The position numbers and the translations under genes are program-made. A stretch of 64,000 nucleotides of DNA from Chondrus crispus (lineage: Eukaryota > Rhodophyta > Florideophyceae > Gigartinales > Gigartinaceae), in NCBI RefSeq assembly GCF_000350225.1, contig NW_005179156.1:62001-126000 (forward strand). Reading direction: 5' to 3'. The notes beneath the pieces were generated by a model. That model had not been told where the DNA came from, did not search any database, and worked only from the letters and a program-made list of their open reading frames with translations. Below are positions 9,868-22,358 of the stretch, one piece after another. Positions within the stretch are counted from its first letter, which is position 1. Each line of letters begins with the position of its first letter.

Positions 9868-12190
9868 ATGTCAACAAGCGCACCCGGGGACGTCGGTTCC
9901 GGGGCGAGTAGGAGCGGATCGGCAAGGGCGTCGAGGATCTCGCGAGGTCCTCGCACCCGAAGCCAGGCCAATACGGCCACGGATCCCGAAGGTCAAGAAT
10001 CCCGGACGGGTGTTGAAGCCGACAAGGATAACCTATCCTACAGGTTCGAGAAGATGGGCGAGGAAATTCGCCAAGAGATGACGAAAAATCTCGAGGCTGA
10101 ATTAGCCCTCGTCCGGAAGCAACTGGAGTTGCAAGCATCCGAGTTCCACACCGTTTTGGGAGAGCTGTCGGCTCGAGTGGATCTCGTCGAGAAGGAGCGA
10201 GGTAAGGCGACCGACGGTCTGGAGCCGGAGGTCCTAGCCTCGTTGAAAATTTCAGTCAAGGACGCGAGGCGCGACGCGAATCAAGCCTTGGAGTCCTTAG
10301 GAAAATTTAGAACAAGCATCGATGACCGATTCGATCGCGCCGCGCAACGTCTCAAGGACCTCGAGCAGGCCGCAGATCAAGCTCCGCAAGGATCGGACGA
10401 CGAGCCGCTCTCTTGGGGTAGAGAGGGCGACCGCCGGTCGAAGAAGGACAAGCCGGCTCGTCAGCGGAGCTCTAAGTCGACCCCTCGAAGAGGGGCAATC
10501 GACGTACAAGCAAGGGTCACTGTAGTGACGATCCGGAGAACCGCCGCTCACAGTCGGAGTCGCTTGGTCCCTCCAAGATGGTAACGGCGGTTCGTCGAAC
10601 CATTCGGGCGATTCCGAACGCCGTTCAGAAGAAGGAAACGGAATTTCGTCAAGCAAGAAAATTTCCTCCAGACGAGGCGGAGTCGCTTCGTCCGCCTCGC
10701 GGAGAGACAAGGACGCGGAGCCCGAAGATGTCGCAACGCGGTGCGGGCCGCGATGGGAGGAGTTGGAGGAGCTGAATCCGACCAACTACCTCCTCAAGAA
10801 ATTACTTTCGTACCGAACGTACCGCTTGCGGAACTCGCAGACATATTTGTCAAGTTCCCGGCGGACCGCCGTGCGAAAAATCAGGAGAGATATTCCGCCT
10901 AAGGTGAAGAAGGACAACACGTTCACAGGTGAGGACAGGGTCCTTGTGTTGGATTTTTTGGCAAAATTAGTTCAAGAGTTCGATACTCAAGAAATGAACG
11001 AGGGGCAAGCGATCCGCTTGTTGCCCGAATTTCTAAGCGGCATCGCCCTGAGACAGTACACTTCGGTGTCTCAGACGACCGGGGCCCATCACGGAAAGAT
11101 ATCCGTTTGGCCGGAGACCGTACAGTGGTTGTTGAGGAGTTTCGCAACCGACGAGGCGATCCGTCAAGCCGTGCTCGCTTTGCGAGAAGTTCAACAAAGA
11201 CCGTCTGAAGACGAGATGGAATTTTATATCCGTCTGACGGACGCGAGCAACCGATGTGGAAACGTATATTCGATGGAAGAACAAATGACGATGTTTATTG
11301 AAGGACTCGATTCGAGTATCAAGCCGATGGTATTTCAATACCGACAAGACAATCGGGACGTTTCGTTTTTGAGACTAGTTAATTACGCGAAGGCGCATGG
11401 CTCGGCGAGCCGCGCCAAGGACAAAGAGACCAAGAAGGTCACGATTCAGACGCCGTCGGCAATTAGGGCGGGTAAGAAGCCGAGGGCTTCTTATCCCGGT
11501 CGCAAGAGTCACGCCGCCGTCCATTTAGCCGAGTCCATTTCAGCGTCAGATGAGCGCGGTGCGCATGGAAGTAGCGAAAATCACTACGAAGGAGCGTTAG
11601 TAGCCGAAGGCGAGTTCATTGAGCCATCGGAGGGCTACGGACACGAGGACTACGGGGACAGCGGGTCGTCAACTTTACCGACGCCTGCATACACAACGGA
11701 GTCGTTTTCAGAGCCCACGGATCCCGTGATGACGTTTCGGGGACGCGGCCACACGCCGGCTCCGCGCATTCCGATGGAAGACAAGGGTACAACGTCTCGA
11801 AGGCCAGGCTGGATGGGAAGGCCGCAATGTCAAGGAAGGCCGCCGGCCCGTGGAGGACCTAGGACGCAGTATCCCGTCAAGACGCACGGACTGGTGTGCT
11901 ATCATTGTTACGAAAAGGGGCACGCCGCGCCAACGTGCATTCTTTCCCTCCGGGAAATGCACTGAGTTTTGGAAAATTATGAGGCGTTGTCTCCGATGGA
12001 GAGGTTAGGGATACCATCGACGAGTTACCTGAAGGTCAAGAATTGGTTCGATTCGCAGACGGCGAGCACGCCGAGTGCTTTAACGCCGAGGTCGAACCAA
12101 CCCTTCAGAGGGCCCGCCGCGGGGCCCGCGCCGTCGGATGTGAGAAGGATCCCACAGCGGCAGGAAAATAGAGAGGGGAATCTCGCATGA
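9868..12190 (+). pseudogene. A2 gag, frameshifted
   Basis: This is the Gag polyprotein of the family A chromovirus, with its ATG at 9868. Order: Ser/Arg-rich arm; coiled-coil-like segment about residues 60-125; Lys/Arg/Asp/Ser-rich linker; Gag capsid core (about 10763-11400); Gly/Arg/Pro-rich region; CCHC knuckle CYHCYEKGHAAPTC at 11897-11938, intact as CX2CX4HX4C. A net frameshift lies near 10480-10500, and a CGA-to-TGA stop follows the knuckle at 11963-11965. A one-base loss before 12180 lets the frame run to 12190 instead of the usual TAG. Full length would be about 765 residues, judged from A4. Confidence 0.88.
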
Positions 12191-15100
12191 GTCGCGAGAG
12201 TCACAGAGTCGACGTACTGTGCCCGGGGCTCGGCCCCGCTCCCCGTCTCTAAGGGAAAAATCAGGCCCCGATGAGGAGGTTGTTGGATTGGTGGATAAGC
12301 CCAAAGGGCCAGCTCAAGTCAAGAAAATTTTGAGCCGAGCCCGAGATCATCCGCTGGAAGAAGTTCGAAGACCCTGGTACAGGGTTAAGCGAAGGGAGTG
12401 TCCCGAGAAGATTTTGGTTCTTGCGCGAAAAATCTACAAAGTTTACGCGGACATCGGATCCACAATTGGATTGATGGGCCGGGTGTTGTCTGTTTTAGAC
12501 ACCGGCGCGGGACCCAACCTTGTGCGAAAATCGGAACTCCCGGCAGGAATGGAATCTCTAGTGTCCTACGGACCGACCCAAGCCATTGGCGACGCGAACA
12601 ATAGGCCACTCCCGACTCTCGGCACAATTAGGATGCCTGTGAGGCTTGGAAAATTTGTGGCCGCAGCCGAGTTTATTGTATGCGAAAAACTAGCAGTCCC
12701 GCTAATTCTAGGCGCGGAATACTGTGACCGGTTTGTGGAAGCAATTTATCCAAGGAAGAAAACGGTTGAGTTGGCGGATTTCTGGGAGGTTCCGACAGTT
12801 AGGCGGTTCTCGACGAGAAAAGGGAAGAAGAATCTCGTCCCGGGAGAGGACGAGAATGATGGAAGGGGGGAGCGAATTTCCCCTAAGGTAAAAGTGGCCA
12901 GAGCCACGACTATCGAGTCAGGGACGCAACGCGTCGTGGAATGCACCTCGAAGAGGGCGGGCTTGGTGGTGGTTCAGCCGTAATCGTCGTTTTACGAAAG
13001 GCACGGGTTGACGTGCACGAATGGTGTCGTTCACGTTGAGCCTGGCAGGCCATTTCGTTTACTCGTTGCGAATTTTAGGACGTACCCTGTCAGGGTGCAA
13101 AAAGGCCAAGTGGTGGCAGAATTATTACCGCACCCGAGAGCCGCGCTCGAGAGCAAAACCAACATTGGTGAAGTTCTCGGAATTCAAGAAAGGAAGAAGG
13201 AAAATTTTCCTAAATCCACCAAGACGCCTACGGGCGAGACAAGATGCGAACCGTCGGATCAAGCGCGCGAGGACCAGCCAGAAGAACGGTCGGCAGGGCT
13301 CTCCGCGTCTGCATCTACGAAGCCGCAACGCAGGACTGAGCCGCCACCGCCGGACGTGGAGGACCTCGACCTGACCCACGTGCCGGAACGGCTGCGCGAG
13401 CGGTTCCGTCGGATGTTGAAGAAGTATTCAAGGATGTGGGATGGGACGCTTGGTGAAATTAATACCACCGTCCATCTGATCGAGTTGATCCCCGAGACTC
13501 GTCCCATCGCACAAGCCCCGTATCGGGCCGGGCCTAAAGCACGCGAAGTAGAAGATGCAGAGGTGCAGAAGATGTTGGAGGCAGGAGTGATAGAACCAGC
13601 GCAGTCAGAATGGGCGTCGCCCGTGTTGCTGGTGCCCAAGCCAGACGGGTCAATGCGCTTTTGCGTAGACTACTGCATGCTGAACGCAGTGACAGTGAAG
13701 GACACGTACCCCTTACCGCGCATGGATGAGTGCCTGGACTCGCTTGGTGACACCAAGGTTTTCTCCGCGTTGGACGCGATCTCGGGATATTGGCAGATGC
13801 CTATCCATGAGCGCGACCGCGACAAGACCGCATTTTCGTGTCACTCAGGACTGTATCGCTTCTCATGAGTGCCCTTCGGGCTAACTAACGCGCCAGCGAC
13901 GTTTCAGAGAGCAATGGATATCCTGCTCTCTCCGTTCCGTTGGAAGTGCTGTTTGGTGTATCTGGACGACATAATAATTTTTAGCAAGTCGTGAAAGGAG
14001 CACATCGTGCACGTGGATGAAATACTTTCTGTATTGGAGAAGGCAGGTGTGAAGCTCAAGCTTTGCAAGTGTGAATTTTTCGTCGAAAAGATCAAGTACC
14101 TGGGCCATGTGGTTCGGCCAGGTACATTGGAAGTGGACGCTGCGCGAACCGTCGCATTGGAACAAGTGAGGTATCCTCAAACGCAGACCCAGCTCAGGAG
14201 CTTCTTGGGACTTTGTAATGTCTACCGCAGATTCGTTCCGCATTATGCGAAAATCGCGCATCCGCTCAATCAACTGTTGAAGAAGGGACAACCAGTCCAG
14301 TTGGAAGGATTCGACGAACCGTGCGAAAAAGCTTTTCACAAGCTCAAAGACGCCATCTTGGCACCGCCGGTGTTGGCGCTGCCGAAGAAGGACCTACCCT
14401 ACTCGGTAGATACCGATGCAAGCGACTACCAAATAGGCGCTGCACTATTTCAAACACACCCGGATGCGCAACGCAAACCCATCGGGTTCTTTTTAAGAAC
14501 GTTAGCCGCAGCCGAGGGAAACTATTCTGTATCAGAAAAAGAACGTCTAGCGGTAATTTGGGCCGTACAGACTTTGAGACACATATCTATATGGCGAGCA
14601 CTTCATTGTGCATACCGACCATGCCTCATTGAGGTGGTTGATGAACGTAACCGACTCCAGCGGGAGATTAATCCGATGGAGGCTACGCCTCTCTGAATTT
14701 GATTTTGAAATCAAGTACAAAAAGGGAAAGGCTAACAGCCAGGCGGACGCTTTGTCAAGGTTGCGAACCGCAGGAGAAACCGTCGACGAAATCGACGACG
14801 AAATCCCATGCTTTATGGACGAACCGGCCGAGGGTACAGTGCAGGACGAGGAAAGTTTTGACGCGACGGACGACATCCTCGCTCCTGAGGGGGGGACCGC
14901 CCCTCATCGCCTCGATCAATTCCAAGCTGTCACTCCGGAGGAGCTCATTCGCGAGCAAGCCGTCGACCCCTTCTGCAACCGCATCGAGGAAGAAATGGAC
15001 GCCGGAAAAGGTGAGAACGTTCAGCACGGAGACCGAGGAACTCGAAGGAACTCTATGCCGTACCGCGGCAGAGTTTGTACAAGTGGTGATACCGCAATCG

Positions 15101-16627
15101 TTAAGGGACCGCGTCCTGGGGTTGAGCCACTACGCAAAATTGGCAGGCCACCCGGGAGGCAGGAAACTTTACAAGGCTTTGAGAAGATATTTTTATTGGC
15201 CCACGATGGCCCTAGACTGCTATGCAGTCGCGAAGAATTGCGCCGCATGTGCGCGGGAAAGGGCGAAGATAAGAAAAAACTCGAAGGAAATGAAGCTGTT
15301 CACGCCCAAAGCTCCGCTGGAATTTGTCGCCATCGACATCCTCGGCGAGCTAATTACAACTAAGCGAGGAAATCGGTATATTCTCGTGATCAGCGATCGA
15401 TACTCGAAACTGGTACGAACCGTACCGTTGAAGAAGATATCAGCTGCGCACATCGCACAAGCCTTCGTTCACCATTGGGTATTCGTGTACGGACCGCCGG
15501 TCAAGCTGCTGTCCGACAATGGAACACAGTTCACGGCCCGGTTCTTTCAGAACGTCTGTCGAATTCTCGGCATCCGCAATGTGTTCACGACTACGTACCA
15601 CCCGCAAGCCAACGGCCAAGTTGAGAGATTTAGCCGCACGCTGACTTCCGCGTTGCGAAATTACGTTGGAGAGCATCCCAAGGACTGGGACCTATTTAGC
15701 GACGCTGTGATATTCGCATACAACACACAAGTTCATCGAACTACGAACATTGCGCCCTTCGAGCTGGTGTTGGCTCGGGCGCCGAGAAGCATTGCGTTAC
15801 AAGCGCAACCAACATTAGAGAATTTCAGCTCGTCACGAGCATACTACCTGAAATGGCAGTCGTGGTTGGAGAGCCTAATTCGAATCGCCGATGGGAGTTT
15901 GCGAAAGGAACAAGCCGGGTACAAGCGAAATTTGGACGCACGCCTTCGAAAACCGCAATACGAGATCCCGCCGGGGTCCTACGTGTTCCTCCGGAAGGAG
16001 CAGGGCACGGCTAGCGAACCGAAACACAAGCTGGCACAAGTCGCCACAGGACCTTATCAGGTCAGAAGATCGGACCAACATACGGTAGTCATTGCCATTG
16101 GCGGTCAGGAGGAACGCGTATCGCGAGACAGGGTGGAGTTAGCCCCAAACCCGATGGACTATGCGCCAATAACTGGCCTACGTCAAGCGCTACAGTTCTT
16201 GGGAGAGCCGGAGCTAAACGAAGAAGGAGAGGTACGGGAGGACGACGAACGTCCTCACACCCGTGCGCCTACGTCAGGGGACCAGGAGAATTTAGTCAGT
16301 GAAACGCCGACAGCGGAGAAACCTCCAGGTCTACGAGAGTTCGGAAAGTCCAGAGATGAGGATGAGCCGCTGGCTCTTCGGAAGGGGGAACGACAGTTGG
16401 ACACGCAGGAAGAAGGAACTGAGAGTCAGGAGTATGTGATCAACAAGATCGTGGACCACGGCTACGACGGGGAGAAATTAATTCTCAAGGTGGAATGGTA
16501 CGGTTATACGCCCGAGGACGCGACGTGTCAGCCCATTGAGCAATTGCCCCGCAGCGCGGCCGTCACGTATTTCCGAAGGAAAAGATTATCCTTGCCCGCG
16601 CAGATCGCGCAAGCGCAATCAGGATAG
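12191..16627 (+). pseudogene. A2 pol: PR-RT-RNaseH-IN-chromodomain, inactivated
   Basis: Pol lies in the -1 frame relative to gag. Visible domains: retropepsin with DTGAG at 12499-12513; reverse transcriptase (FCVDY... to YLDD at 13959-13970); RNase H starting DTDAS near 14409; integrase with a His/Cys finger (CAAC near 15240), then D (VAIDILGEL), D (LLSDNGTQF) and E (GQVERF) near 15330-15630; a GPY/F-like module (GPYQV, about 16050); and a chromodomain (16435-16600). Breaks: TAA 12983, TGA 13868, TGA near 13995, a one-base gain near 14582 in RNase H and another near 15008. The last two are shared with A3. The chromodomain has Cys where A3 and A4 have Trp (EDATC versus EDATW). Confidence 0.93.
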
Positions 16628-19600
16628 TGGTAACCAAGAATTTCACATGTCAGTGTCAGTGCGGTGATCCGCGCGCGGCATAGCGAGCCGACCTGAGGGT
16701 CGAGAAAACGACAATGATGGGATGGAACGAACCAGGTGAGGGGCCTTCAGACAGCCAACCCGCAAGTAGAAGCAGCGCGCGCACGAGTAAGATGAGCGTC
16801 GTGATGAGATGCTCAGGTCGGAAGTCGCGTAACGATGTGCCAAGCGAAGAAAGAACGCTGGAAGAACGGGGACATAGACTGGAAAGTCCACCTCCTTCAC
16901 TCTTACCTTCATAACTGTTCGGTCTCGTTTTTCTTTTAATTGTGATTGCTTTTGTGTTGTTCTATTTTATTTTATTTTTGAGACGTTAGGGACACGACCC
17001 CGCACCGCAGAGGTCCGTCAGCATGTCTATGAGAAGTCCAAGGAGGACATTGAAGAGGCGATGATCTTCGAGATCAATTCCGCCTTTGACAAGGTTACGG
17101 CCGACTCCCGCGTCGCGGGATTCTCACCATTCAGGGCAAGGCCGAGGAGGACCTCAGAGACGTAGGAGAACATGACCCTACGACGGGTGTTCCTACGTCG
17201 TGGATGGAGCCAGAAGGAGATGAGGCACTACACACGCGCTTTACGAACGGGGGTATTTTTCGACTCTAAGGCAAGATGTCAGAGCGGCAGAGCTGAAACA
17301 ACGATTCTGCCATGCTGTCTGCATCTCTAGGGGACGTGAAGGAGAGGACAATCTGTCCAATCTGACCGAGCTGGAGGAGGTGCTAACAGGGGTTCAAAGT
17401 TGGGTTGCAGGTCGGCGAAGCCGGTTCATTTTCGATGATATATGGTCGCGCAACAAAAGTGACGAGAGGATCTTGCTAAAACTCTTCCACGCTGCCAGAA
17501 TCGCGACGCGAAATGGTGAGCCAACCGGCAAGGTTTTGTACCCCACAAGAGATCCGACATCGACAGAGCGGGGCTACAGGAGTCACGGTCAAAAAGAAAA
17601 ATCAAGAGAGGGTTGGACCGGAAATATACCGGAGTTGTGAAGGTGGTACCTGAAAACGCTCAAAGAGACCAGAGGGACAGGGGGAAATCGGCGCACAGGA
17701 AGCAAGGGACGAGTACGAATCGCTCTAGGCAAAGCTTCGCTCGTCTGTACAGGTTCTGGACGCCCGTGGCAGCAAAAGGTCTTCGTCTTTCGAAGATACG
17801 CACCGCGCATTGCGTGTCATGAACAAACCGGATATGATCCGTCTGGCAGAGTTAAGGGATTCATGGGGAAAAGGTGATGCTAGCATCGCAAGAAAGTATG
17901 CGACGCATATGAACAGTGTGGGGTCGGTTGACTTTCGAGATTTGGCGAACAGGAAAGGCCAAGTGGTAAGTCCTCATGATCTTACGCAGGATCTCGCAGT
18001 CTACGAAGACGACCGCGGGTAGAGGCCCTAGCTGGAACCAAAGGTGGTGTCAGAAGCTGTCTGACAGCTACAGGAAAAAATGACTGTGGTCAATGTTATT
18101 GTTGACGATCAAGGTCTCGAGGGTGGCGGGGCGGACAAGCGATATATTTTCGAAAATATTTGTTGACTGCTGGGCAGTACTGAGCTGTTTGCTTGTTAGT
18201 GCGCGGTGGGTGATCAAAGTTTTTGTTGATGAAGGTTGTGTGACAACGGGAGGCGTACCTCTTGAGGATGAAGAGACGAACCACGATACGAGGGGAGAGT
18301 CCGAAGGGCAGGCAGTTGTTGTTGGATGGCCCACCGCGTAAGCCGCGGGACCTCCCCGAGTACGCCGCAACAACACCCCACAAATATCGACAAGTGTCGC
18401 GATGCCCAAGTGGAACACAGGACACCGCTCGGAATTTTCAATTAATTTTAAGGAGAAAGCGACGCGGTCGAGCGCATGGGACGCCGAGCCTTTTTGGGAT
18501 GAGTGAGCTGCACACGGTTCGCGACCACGACGAACGTTGCCTCTGTCGAGACAACGTCATCCGATCGCGCCTATCTCTTTTCTTTTGTCAATGTTTTTGT
18601 TTTGGGGTTTGCTTTCTATTTTGTTTTGTCACATCCTAGATGTGACCCCCCCACCCCACCTCACACTACGGACGCCGGTCAGCCGACATGTTACGATCAA
18701 GAGGGGGCTCAACTGGGACCCGGAACGAGGGGGATGACACTCCGAGGTGCGCGAAGGACGATCAAGAGAAAGACCCGAGGGGTACAAAGCTGACAGTACG
18801 ATCCGCGTCGCGGAAAGACGTGTTGGAAATCGTGAAGGATGCCCGTCGACCTTGTACCCAACTTTAATTCCGTTGCGACTCCCTTTATTACTATTTTTCC
18901 TTCTGCGTATGAGCAGGAACCATCGATAAGACACACATCAAAGTACAGCATCCGATCGCGAGAGCAGGACGGCGCTCGCCAAAGGGAAACGATGGCTCGC
19001 GTGTAGAAGAACAAACGTTTCGTGGACACGCGAGGAAGACGGGTACGACTACCGAAAGCGAGGACGGTGTGCAAATGGCGAGTAACCCTCGCAAGGACTT
19101 TACCAAGTATCGACGATTTGGTACTGTAGGCTCTAAAGCCTGCGCGAGAGCAGAACCCCTTCGAGGAGGTCACATTTCGTGGCACCTCGTACGAAGAAGA
19201 TCGTATTCGTCAAAGACAGGAATGTCATGAAGTGACACGAGATCCGACGCCCTTTGTGAATCTTTTTATGGTTGCAGTGTCGACGCGAGGGAGATTAGAA
19301 CAATGGCCACAGATTTCTGTCGACGGTCGCGGGAACGAGTGGCCTCGGTCGCACGACAACCGAACGAGGAAAAAAATGAGTTTTTTGTCCCCACACCCCG
19401 CCATCACCCCCCCTATTAATATTTTTATTGCACGACTAAGCAGGCCTCAGGCTACAAATGATGAGTTGCGGGAGTTCGCAACTACTGCACGGGGGAATCG
19501 ACAGGAATTGTCTCGAGGGATCTAACGGGGCGAAGAAAAAAAAGACAGAACGTAATGTCGCACGTTCCGCTGTCGACGACAGTCTGTGAAGGTGGTCTCC

Positions 19601-20583
19601 ACGGATCGTGAGAATCATGTGCAAAACACGCCTTCAGTTGTGGATCGCGAATTTCCATTTGAAGGAAGCAGTAAGTCTCGCATTCATTTACAGGATGGTT
19701 TCCGGTTCCCAATTCACACCAGGAAAAGGGGAAGGGAGAGAACATTGATATGCGCAGAACAGAGGGGAATTCGCACGCAACAGTTCACTTTCAGCACACG
19801 CAAACAAAGGAAGAGAGGAATTCGACATGTCTGCTTTGACAACAATCGTAGACGGGACCGCTGCTATGACTGAATTGATTACGCATGGTGACAAGCTCGG
19901 GACGATCTGGCCAGGTTGTGCAAATGAAAAAATGGAAAGGGGCGACTCATCTGAGACTGCAATGAGGGTGTAACTTTCCATGGGCATTGAGAAGCAACGC
20001 TATCGTTTGGCACTACGGGGACCGTACAGTAGAACCCGGTGGCGGAAATAATCGACTCAAGCGAGCGAGACCGAACGGGTCAGGCAGGTTGATAACGAAC
20101 CATATTTTTCGTGAACCTCAAAACCCCCCTACCACTTTGTTGACCGTGATAACGGACGTCTACAGTGTCGTCGCGATAACAGTTCAGGGATGACGTCGCT
20201 TGTATGGCGTCGACCATACTATATATTTTATGAGAACCGTGTGAGAACAGCCTCGCACTTAAAGAGAAATTTGGGAGAATGAGGAGGAAAATGGGAGACG
20301 CACGCTGTGATAAGAGGATGGCAGAAGGAGAATGTGTGAGAAAGAGGAGGGAATGTGACGAGAAAAAGGAGAAGAGAATGGCAGAATGGGGATGCGACCG
20401 CAGAGGCGAGACGCATACAAAAAAAAGAGAGAAAAAAAGAGGAGGAAAGTGAGGGTAACGGGGGATACGCAGGTGATTCATTTTATTATCCAAAAGCTAC
20501 CGGATGACGTCAATAACCAGACGTCACCCCAAACGGGTAATAATCCGAGAACGGATCACGGGGAAGTCGCTCTGAGCGGCGGG
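16628..20583 (+). other. A2 variable region between pol and aORF
   Basis: About 3.9 kb without a recognisable gene. It opens with a T-rich tract (16915-16980) that also follows pol in A3 and A4. Near 17000-17280 a stretch looks formerly coding (QHVYEKSKEDIEEAMIFEIN, then a shifted frame), but I do not recognise it. The purine-rich strand at 20265-20460 has counterparts just beyond the aORF stop of A3 and A4. The rest does not visibly match the same region of A3 or A4. Confidence 0.6.
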
Positions 20584-22248
20584 TCAGTGAGGTGGCACAC
20601 CCAAGGATTTTTCCTTCGGGAGTGAGGTAACGAGTCGAGCAAGGACTCGCAGATCATCGAGGGAAGCCCCTTGGAGAGCTTCACCTTCGATGCCATGAGC
20701 GCGGAGCAATGTGCAGTAGATGTCAATGGCTCCGTCGCTCTTTTTGGGAATTGATAGGGACGGTGGGGAAGACAACGCTTCCCTAACCGACAGAGTTTCG
20801 ATATGCCCTGCTGAGGGGATATCGACAGCAGGTGGAGCAGCAGCAGGGGCTGCAGGGAGAGGGGAATCGGGAGCAGACGGTCGGGGGCAAACGTCGTCTG
20901 CGCGGGGATCTACGGCTCGTATGGGAGCTACGTCAGGGGTTGGAACTTGGTTGCCGAATTGGCGACTGAGGCGCGCTTCGGAGGGAGAGCAGAAGGCGGA
21001 TGTCCAAGGGTTGAGCCAGACAAAGTCACCCGCGGCACTGTGACTTCGACCGGGAGAAAAGGACGGGCGTCGCCTCGCGAAGGATCGGGATGAGTTGATA
21101 GGGAGAACAACATCCCAGTCGACCTGATTGATTTTTTCGAGTAAGGAGTGCAGTTCGAAGTCGGTGTCTCCTCCGCCCAAGGGCACAGTATAGTCCAAAA
21201 GGCGCATGAGCTCGACGAGCTTCGGAGGAAGATACCAAAGCCGCCAACAATCGTACGCCTCCGAGAGCAAGGTGGCGGCTACCTTCACGCACCACTCCGT
21301 CAAAAAGACAACCCACAACCCGTGACGAGGATCAGTGAGATGGCTTCTAAAGTAGGTAAGGATGGGACCGAGCTCTGCCCAAAACCCTTAGCAGACCTCA
21401 AATTGTCCCCACCATGAGGGGAGTTGCTGGTACCGGTTGGGGTAGTGTGACCGAGCAATTTCCCCCGCCTCAACCATTTGGTAAGCTAGGAAATATCCCG
21501 TGTCCGATCTCATCTTACGCTCGAATCGGACCGTATGCTGGAAGAAGGGGATGTTCCCGCGTTTCATATATCAGAAATTGAGGGGGAGGACTGCGCGCGT
21601 GTATGACATGGCATCGTTAGTCACCGTCAGTTGGTTATGCCACAGGCGGTCCGCCTCGAGCACGGGGTCACCCCGTGTCCAGCTGAGGAGGTTGTCAAGG
21701 TAATCACGCTCCCCCTCCGTGCGAAACTTCCACGTGTGACATCCGAAGGACGGAGGGATGGGAGCATCGGATAGGGATAGGTCGAGACGGTCGAGAACGG
21801 CTTCCATGAACCGCAGGGATAGGCCCTGTCGGCCACGAGGGGAGGAACGACGCAGGATAGAGGGGGGAATGGCGACACGGGCACGCCAATCGTAGGAGGA
21901 AATGGCTTGAAGGGAAAGGTGACCCGGGAGCATCCCCGCACCGTCGGCAAAGTCGCGCCCGATGCTAGTGACGTCGCGCACGTCGATGGCGGAAAACCAA
22001 GGAGTGGCCGCGTACAGTAAGGGATAGTCGCGCATGGATTTACCTTGGAGCTCCGCTAGTGAGGGGTATCGAAAAGGGGCTGATGAAGGATGGAGATCGG
22101 GATGAAAGGCCGGTTCAGGAATGTTGGTATCCGGGGGAAGTCGTGGTATGGAAGGAAGGTCGCTAAGAATGGAAGGCGTGTGTGATAAGCCCACAACGCG
22201 GCGACAGCGGGTGGTATGTCCGACAGTGGGATCCGATGAAGGGAACAT
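20584..22248 (-). pseudogene. A2 antisense ORF (aORF), unknown protein, two stops
   Basis: This is a long reading frame on the strand opposite gag/pol. ATG at 22248 (MFPSSDP) is the same start as in A3 and A4 (MFPSS), and the stop is at 20584, giving about 555 codons. Two in-frame stops break it, at 21571-21573 and 21388-21390. Protein blocks match the A4 copy although the DNA has diverged: DFADGAGMLPG, AISSYDWRARVAIPPSIL, GFWAELGP, DPRHGLWVVF, YDCWRLWYLPP, and the C-terminal CTLLRAHG. Layout: a Trp-rich N-terminal domain of about 400 residues, a Pro/Ser-rich linker, and a short C-terminal helical segment. No signal peptide or membrane span is evident. I do not recognise the family. Conserved protein in a decayed copy argues for past selection. 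Confidence 0.75.
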
Positions 22249-22344
22249 GGAGATCGTCTTACTCTCACGCAAGCGGCGACCGATGGTCGGAAGAAAAAGG
22301 AAGAAGTTGGGAAGCAAGGGAGTGAAGCCGCTGCGCTAGAGCGC

Positions 22345-22358
22345 TCAGAAGGGGGATA
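22345..22358 (+). other. Polypurine tract of A2
   Basis: CAGAAGGGGGATA lies directly before the 3' LTR. A3 and A4 have GGAAGGGGGATA at the same place. It is the expected primer site for plus-strand DNA synthesis and fixes the element boundary, so the antisense ORF is inside the element. Confidence 0.85.

Noticed and set aside
12385..14339. Many 60-150 codon minus-strand frames opposite family A pol
   Set aside because: They recur at the same places in all copies only because the sense pol sequence is conserved.
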